DNA of 44,629 bases from a bacterium (GTDB lineage: Bacteria; Bacillota_I; Bacilli_A; RF39; UBA660): assembly GCA_004563275.1 (NCBI GenBank), contig SFSZ01000015.1, positions 1 through 44,629 of the forward strand. Reading direction: 5' to 3'. Position numbers and translations under genes: made by a program. Below the pieces are notes generated by a model that did no database searches, had not been told where the DNA came from, and saw only the letters and a program-made list of their open reading frames with translations. Shown in pieces: positions 41,258 to 44,629 of the stretch (positions are counted from its first letter, which is position 1; each line of letters starts with the position of its first letter).

Positions 41258-41934
41258 AAGATATAGATTTTTTAAAAAAAGGTATTTTTGCTTATCAGGG
41301 CATTTACGATAATAAGAATGTTTATGAAAATACTTTAGAAGCTTTTAAAGTTGCGATTAAAAGAAGAAATAATATATATTTTGAAGTTATTGAAACTAAG
41401 GATCATAAATTTGTTGTTTGTAAAAATGATGTTTTTGAAAGAATTCATAATTCAAAAGACAAAGTTGAAGATATGACTTATGATGAATTATGTTATGTTT
41501 CTTTTTATCATATCCCTTTACTTGAAGAAGTTTTAGAACTTATTAATGGTAAAGTAGGGATTATGATTGATCCAAAGGTTCATACTAAACATAAAAATTT
41601 ATTTGAATTATTAGATAATTATAATGGTAAATTTGCAATTATTAGTGTTAATCCTAAAATAATAAATTGGTTTAATAAAAATAGACCAGAATATGTTGTA
41701 GGAGAAGTTATAACTAAAAGAAAAGGATTTAATTTAAGTTTTTATTTTAATAAGACAGATTTTAAAAGTTATAATATAGATTATTTTGATAAAATTAAAG
41801 TTAGGAACTTAAGAGATTTAGGTGATGTTGTAATTGGTTATTTAATTAATTCTACCGAAAAGTATGAAACTTATAAGAATGTGTTTGATAATTTAATAGC
41901 TGATAATTTTCTTAATTTAAAGATTAATAAGTAG
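41254..41934 (+). CDS. GDPD-like protein with degenerate active site
   Basis: A 226-residue protein with the glycerophosphodiester phosphodiesterase layout: YENTLEAFKVAIKR (family ENT-x-x-AF-x-x-A), FEVIETKDHKFVVC, the central PLLEEVLELINGKVGIMIDP, and the C-terminal NPKIINWFNKNRPEYVVGEV. The catalytic HRG is YQG here, E-x-D is E-V-I, and the H-D after the second strand is K-N-D. So the catalytic residues appear lost, and the protein may be a binding or vestigial form. It overlaps the methyltransferase by four bases. Confidence 0.72.
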   Translation: MKDIDFLKKGIFAYQGIYDNKNVYENTLEAFKVAIKRRNNIYFEVIETKDHKFVVCKNDVFERIHNSKDKVEDMTYDELCYVSFYHIPLLEEVLELINGKVGIMIDPKVHTKHKNLFELLDNYNGKFAIISVNPKIINWFNKNRPEYVVGEVITKRKGFNLSFYFNKTDFKSYNIDYFDKIKVRNLRDLGDVVIGYLINSTEKYETYKNVFDNLIADNFLNLKINK

Positions 41935-41957
41935 ATATTTTATTGTATCTACTTTTA
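41929..41957 (+). terminator. Rho-independent terminator
   Basis: AAGTAGATA (41929-41937) pairs with TATCTACTT (41946-41954), then T-rich bases; it overlaps the GDPD stop and the next -35 box. Confidence 0.75.
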
Positions 41958-41971
41958 CTTTATATTATAAT
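41943..41971 (+). promoter_or_regulatory. Sigma-A promoter
   Basis: TTGTAT (41943-41948) and TATAAT (41966-41971), 17-base spacer, before the gene at 41998. Confidence 0.7.
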
Positions 41972-41997
41972 ATTCATTATATTTTAGAGGTGATAGT

Positions 41998-42927
41998 ATG
42001 GATAAGATTAGCGCTTATATTAAACAACTTAATCAGGAATTATCACCTAATTTTTTTCACTTTTATTCTTTTTATAAAGATCTAATTAATTCTTTAGGTG
42101 GGGATGATGCTCACGCTTTAAATGATTTTCAAGATTATGGATTAATTAAGTTTTTTATTGGTAATGGTGAATTTTTAAAATTGTTAGATTTATGTTTAGA
42201 TGATACTGATTTTCTTAATTTGATAAAAAATAATAGGGTAATTCTTAAGAAACTAGGAATGATTGTTAGTTATTCAAATGATTTGTTTAATTTAAGAATA
42301 TCAATTAATGATTTACCTGGATTTTATGACGTAGTTAATGGAGAAGATGACTCTAACTTAAGAGAAAAATATGGTGATTATGATTATGCTCGTATTGTTG
42401 AATTTTTTAAAAAGCATCCTTGGATATTTGAGCTAAATACTGATTTTACAAATTGTGATCCGATACTTTTAAGAAAACTTAATAATTTTATTAATAATCA
42501 GTTGACTCTTAAAGATAAGGCTGATTTTGAAACTGAGATTGATAAAAATGTTGCTTTTAATAGAATTATAACTGATGATTATAGTAAGCCAGAATCTTGT
42601 TATTTGTTTAATAAAAATGGTTCAGATATGGAATCTTTTAGGTTGCTTGTGTGTAATAAAGATTTTTTAGATGTGCTTGAGAAACATTTAATAGGTAAAG
42701 TTCTTTCTGAAGAAATATTTAATAATATAATTTGTATTTTAAGATTAAGTATTGATATTGTTAGTTACTATGATATATATGCTTTAGATGTTCCGTGGTA
42801 TCAAGAAATAATTGATAATAATATTGGTAAAGATAGAGTAAGTGAATTTGATATATATAAATGTTTATGTGTAATTGATAGATTACAAAAGAATTCAAAG
42901 AAATCTAAAATTATTTATCTAAACTAG
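41998..42927 (+). CDS. Hypothetical protein
   Basis: A 309-residue cytosolic-looking protein with no recognised family. It is rich in Asp, Asn and Leu with predicted helices throughout, and no signal peptide or membrane segment. The ribosome site AGAGGTGAT and its own promoter support expression. It precedes rimM-trmD by 26 bases. Its helical Asp/Asn-rich texture is like the N-terminal part of the 1282-residue protein at 2557, but I see no clear homology. Confidence 0.6.
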   Translation: MDKISAYIKQLNQELSPNFFHFYSFYKDLINSLGGDDAHALNDFQDYGLIKFFIGNGEFLKLLDLCLDDTDFLNLIKNNRVILKKLGMIVSYSNDLFNLRISINDLPGFYDVVNGEDDSNLREKYGDYDYARIVEFFKKHPWIFELNTDFTNCDPILLRKLNNFINNQLTLKDKADFETEIDKNVAFNRIITDDYSKPESCYLFNKNGSDMESFRLLVCNKDFLDVLEKHLIGKVLSEEIFNNIICILRLSIDIVSYYDIYALDVPWYQEIIDNNIGKDRVSEFDIYKCLCVIDRLQKNSKKSKIIYLN

Positions 42928-42944
42928 GATTTAAAGAAATGATG

Positions 42945-42953
42945 TGATAAAAT
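42945..42953 (+). promoter_or_regulatory. Extended -10 abutting the rimM start
   Basis: TGATAAAAT ends at 42953, directly before ATG 42954. Transcription from it would start near 42960, the second in-frame ATG, giving a leaderless message. Confidence 0.35.
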
Positions 42954-43439
42954 ATGGATATGGAATATGTTAATGTTGGAAAAATTGTAAATACCTTTGG
43001 AATAAAAGGTGAGTTAAAGATTGTTAGTCGTTTTGAAATGGCTGATAAAGTTTTTAAAGTTCATAATAAGATTATGATTAATAATAATCTTTATGAAATT
43101 AGCGGGATGAGAATCCATAAAAATAATTATTTAGTTGAAATTGATAATTTAAAAGATATTAATTTTGTTGAACATTTAATTGGAAATGATGTTTTCTTTA
43201 ATAAAGCTGATTTAAATTTAGGTGATAATGATTATCTAATAAGTGATTTAGTTGGATTTGTAGTTAAAGAAGATGATAAGGAATATGGTGAGGTTACTGA
43301 TTATGATGATAATAAGATTAATCCGGTAATTAAGGTTAATAATAAGTTTTATATTCCTTTAAAAGGAGACTTTATAGTAAAAGTTGATAAAGTAAATAAG
43401 ATTATTTATGGTAAAAACATAAGTAGTTTAGTTTTATAG
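42954..43439 (+). CDS. rimM: Ribosome maturation factor RimM
   Basis: A 161-residue 30S maturation factor. The N-terminal domain has VGKIVNTFGIKGELKIV and the linker and PRC-barrel domain follow (LISDLVGFVV, then NKFYIPLKGDFIVKVD). A PRC barrel usually binds ribosomal protein S19. Two in-frame starts, ATG 42954 and 42960 (MEYVNVG); neither has a clear ribosome site. trmD follows after nine bases, the normal order. Confidence 0.93.
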   Translation: MDMEYVNVGKIVNTFGIKGELKIVSRFEMADKVFKVHNKIMINNNLYEISGMRIHKNNYLVEIDNLKDINFVEHLIGNDVFFNKADLNLGDNDYLISDLVGFVVKEDDKEYGEVTDYDDNKINPVIKVNNKFYIPLKGDFIVKVDKVNKIIYGKNISSLVL

Positions 43440-43448
43440 AGGTGGTTT

Positions 43449-44114
43449 ATGAAGATTACAATATTATCTTTGTTTCCAGGAATGTTTGATGGATTTTTAA
43501 ATGAATCTATTATAAAAAGGGCAATTAATAGTGGTAAGGTTGAAATTGAAGTTGTAAATTTTAGAGACTATTCTAAATTAAATAATAAGATGGTTGATGA
43601 CACTCCTTATGGGGGCGGAGCAGGAATGGTTCTTAGATGTGAACCGATATTTGAAGCAATTGACGATCTTAGAACTGATGATTCTTATATTTTATTAATG
43701 TGTCCAACTGGAAAAACTTACAATCAAAAGAAAGCTTTAGAATTAAAAAATAAAAAGCATATTATTATTATTTGTGGTCATTATGAAGGTTTTGATGAGA
43801 GAATAAAATCTTTAGCTGATGAGATTATCTCAATTGGTGATTTTGTTTTAACTGGTGGGGAGTTGCCAGCAATGATGATTACTGATAGTGTAGTTAGATT
43901 ATTAGATGGTGTTATTACTGATGATAGTTTAACTAGTGAAAGTTTTAGTGATAATTTACTTGATTATCCAGTTTATACAAAACCAAGTGAATATAGAGGA
44001 ATGAAAGTACCAGATATTCTTTTGTCTGGTGATCATAAAAAAATAGATGAATATCGTCAAAGCGAAAGAATAAGGGTTACTAAAGAAAAAAGAAATGATT
44101 TGTTGGGGGAATAA
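43449..44114 (+). CDS. trmD: tRNA (guanine37-N1)-methyltransferase
   Basis: A 221-residue SPOUT enzyme that makes m1G37 in tRNAs. Motifs are FPGMFDGFLNESI, DDTPYGGGAGMVL, CGHYEGFDERI and the trefoil-knot cofactor loop SIGDFVLTGGELPAM, with YTKPSEYRGMKVPDILLSGD near the end. Slightly shorter than the Bacillus enzyme (~243). rplS, which often follows, is absent here; an unknown gene and a putative IS end follow instead. Confidence 0.97.
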   Translation: MKITILSLFPGMFDGFLNESIIKRAINSGKVEIEVVNFRDYSKLNNKMVDDTPYGGGAGMVLRCEPIFEAIDDLRTDDSYILLMCPTGKTYNQKKALELKNKKHIIIICGHYEGFDERIKSLADEIISIGDFVLTGGELPAMMITDSVVRLLDGVITDDSLTSESFSDNLLDYPVYTKPSEYRGMKVPDILLSGDHKKIDEYRQSERIRVTKEKRNDLLGE

Positions 44115-44117
44115 ATT

Positions 44118-44513
44118 ATGTATGTTTTAGTTAAAGGAAAAGGTAAATATAAAATTGAAGGATTAATTGAATATATTGGTTATCAAATTACATTAAATGG
44201 TAAACATATTATGCTGGCTAATCAGATGCTTAAAGATAAGTATATTAGATATAAGTATGAGCCGGGATTTAATAAGTTTATTTATAATATTATTTCTTTT
44301 ATTGAAAATGATCCGGATAGTGATAATGCGACTTTATTACTTGGAGAACTTGAAAGAGAAAGAAATGTTTTTCTTAATAAGTTTGCAAAATATTTATCAC
44401 CTAAGGAAAGAGAATATTTCATGAGAAAGATTAGATTAATAGCAAATGAATTAAAACAAATTTCTTTAACTAAAGCAAGTATTAAAAGTAGCTCTAGAGG
44501 TATGAGAAGATGA
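44118..44513 (+). CDS. Hypothetical protein
   Basis: A 131-residue basic protein, helical in its C-terminal part (LLGELERERNVFLNKFAKYL, then SPKEREYFMRKIRLIANELK). No family recognised. The ribosome site GGGGGA overlaps the trmD stop, so it is in the rimM-trmD operon. After the stop, AAAAAAAGGC at 44514-44523 looks like the first arm of a terminator whose second arm is missing. Confidence 0.6.
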   Translation: MYVLVKGKGKYKIEGLIEYIGYQITLNGKHIMLANQMLKDKYIRYKYEPGFNKFIYNIISFIENDPDSDNATLLLGELERERNVFLNKFAKYLSPKEREYFMRKIRLIANELKQISLTKASIKSSSRGMRR

Positions 44514-44565
44514 AAAAAAGGCATTCAAACTGAAGTGAACCCCAAATAGTTCACAATAAAGAAAG

Positions 44566-44595
44566 ACAACTCAAGATTAATTCTTGGGTTGTTTT
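44566..44595 (+). terminator. Hairpin terminator inside the IS left end
   Basis: ACAACTCAAGA (44566-44576) pairs with TCTTGGGTTGT (44582-44592) with one G-U pair, followed by T. Such a hairpin near the left end would shield the transposase from outside transcription. Confidence 0.75.
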
Positions 44596-44622
44596 GACTT
44601 TAATCTATCTGTGTTATAAAAT
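44594..44622 (+). promoter_or_regulatory. Promoter for the putative transposase
   Basis: TTGACT (44594-44599) and TAAAAT (44617-44622), 17-base spacer, pointing out of the window. Confidence 0.5.
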
Positions 44623-44629
44623 AATATCC

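Larger units (their letters stand above)
44531..44629 (+). mobile_element. Probable left end of an IS3-type insertion sequence (truncated by window edge)
   Basis: Starts TGAAGTGAACCCCAAATAG, close to IS3-type terminal repeats (TGAA-x-TGAACCCC...), followed by a terminator hairpin and a promoter, a layout used by many such elements upstream of orfA. The transposase itself would begin outside the window. The tip shares TGAAGT with the reverse complement of bases 98-93. Confidence 0.55.

Noticed and set aside
1..44629. Mycoplasma-like code with TGA as Trp
   Set aside because: Several genes end at TGA with neighbours starting on it, and Trp is coded by TGG throughout.

Overview
The window is about 44.6 kb of very AT-rich DNA. 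Gene content, codon use and synteny point to a low-GC, spore-forming member of the Bacillota, probably an uncultured gut lineage of the Bacilli. The neighbour pairs sirA-yneF, yceD(ylbN)-rpmF, dnaD-nth, recU-PBP1 and rimM-trmD are Bacillus-like. Sporulation genes (sirA-like, gerM-like, gerE-like, spoIIIAH-like) indicate endospore formation. TGA serves as a stop (for example at 6403-6405 and 44511-44513), so the code is standard and not mycoplasma-like. The taxonomy is inferred.

Layout. 1-98: probable right end of an IS3-type element. 152-13937: housekeeping and envelope genes, namely an InlB-repeat membrane protein, sirA, yneF, yceD, rpmF, a DUF5684-like protein, a 1282-residue HD-domain protein, elongator tRNA-Met, a Thr-rich surface protein, a Xer recombinase and pyruvate phosphate dikinase (ppdK). 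14.1-23.04 kb: an accessory island with an 11-codon ORF, an unknown 326-residue protein, two copies of a small-RNA-like element (R1 and R2), a stand-alone Thr-rich 27-residue peptide gene, a threonine T-box and a ThrRS without an editing domain. It continues with a nonsense-interrupted XRE regulator, a D12 adenine methylase with an AlwI-like endonuclease, a serine-recombinase relic and a NERD-HRDC protein. The island ends abruptly inside galE, of which only the last ~121 codons remain.

23.5-27.4 kb: a tandem metallophosphoesterase, then gerM, gerE and spoIIIAH on the minus strand. 27.65-30.71 kb: a putative bacteriocin cassette with a membrane protein, a C39-peptidase ABC exporter and two short double-glycine precursor peptides. 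30.76-44.5 kb: core genes cca, dnaD, nth, PBP1-recU (minus), engB, a pseudopilin, der, a YgjP-type metallopeptidase, a frameshifted SpoU methyltransferase, a degenerate GDPD, rimM and trmD. 44531-44629: probable left end of an IS3-type element, so the window appears bracketed by insertion-sequence ends.

The most interesting parts are the layered threonine-responsive leader before the editing-less ThrRS, the paired R1/R2 RNA element around it, and the two-peptide bacteriocin-like operon. All family calls come from reading motifs by eye; no database search was possible.
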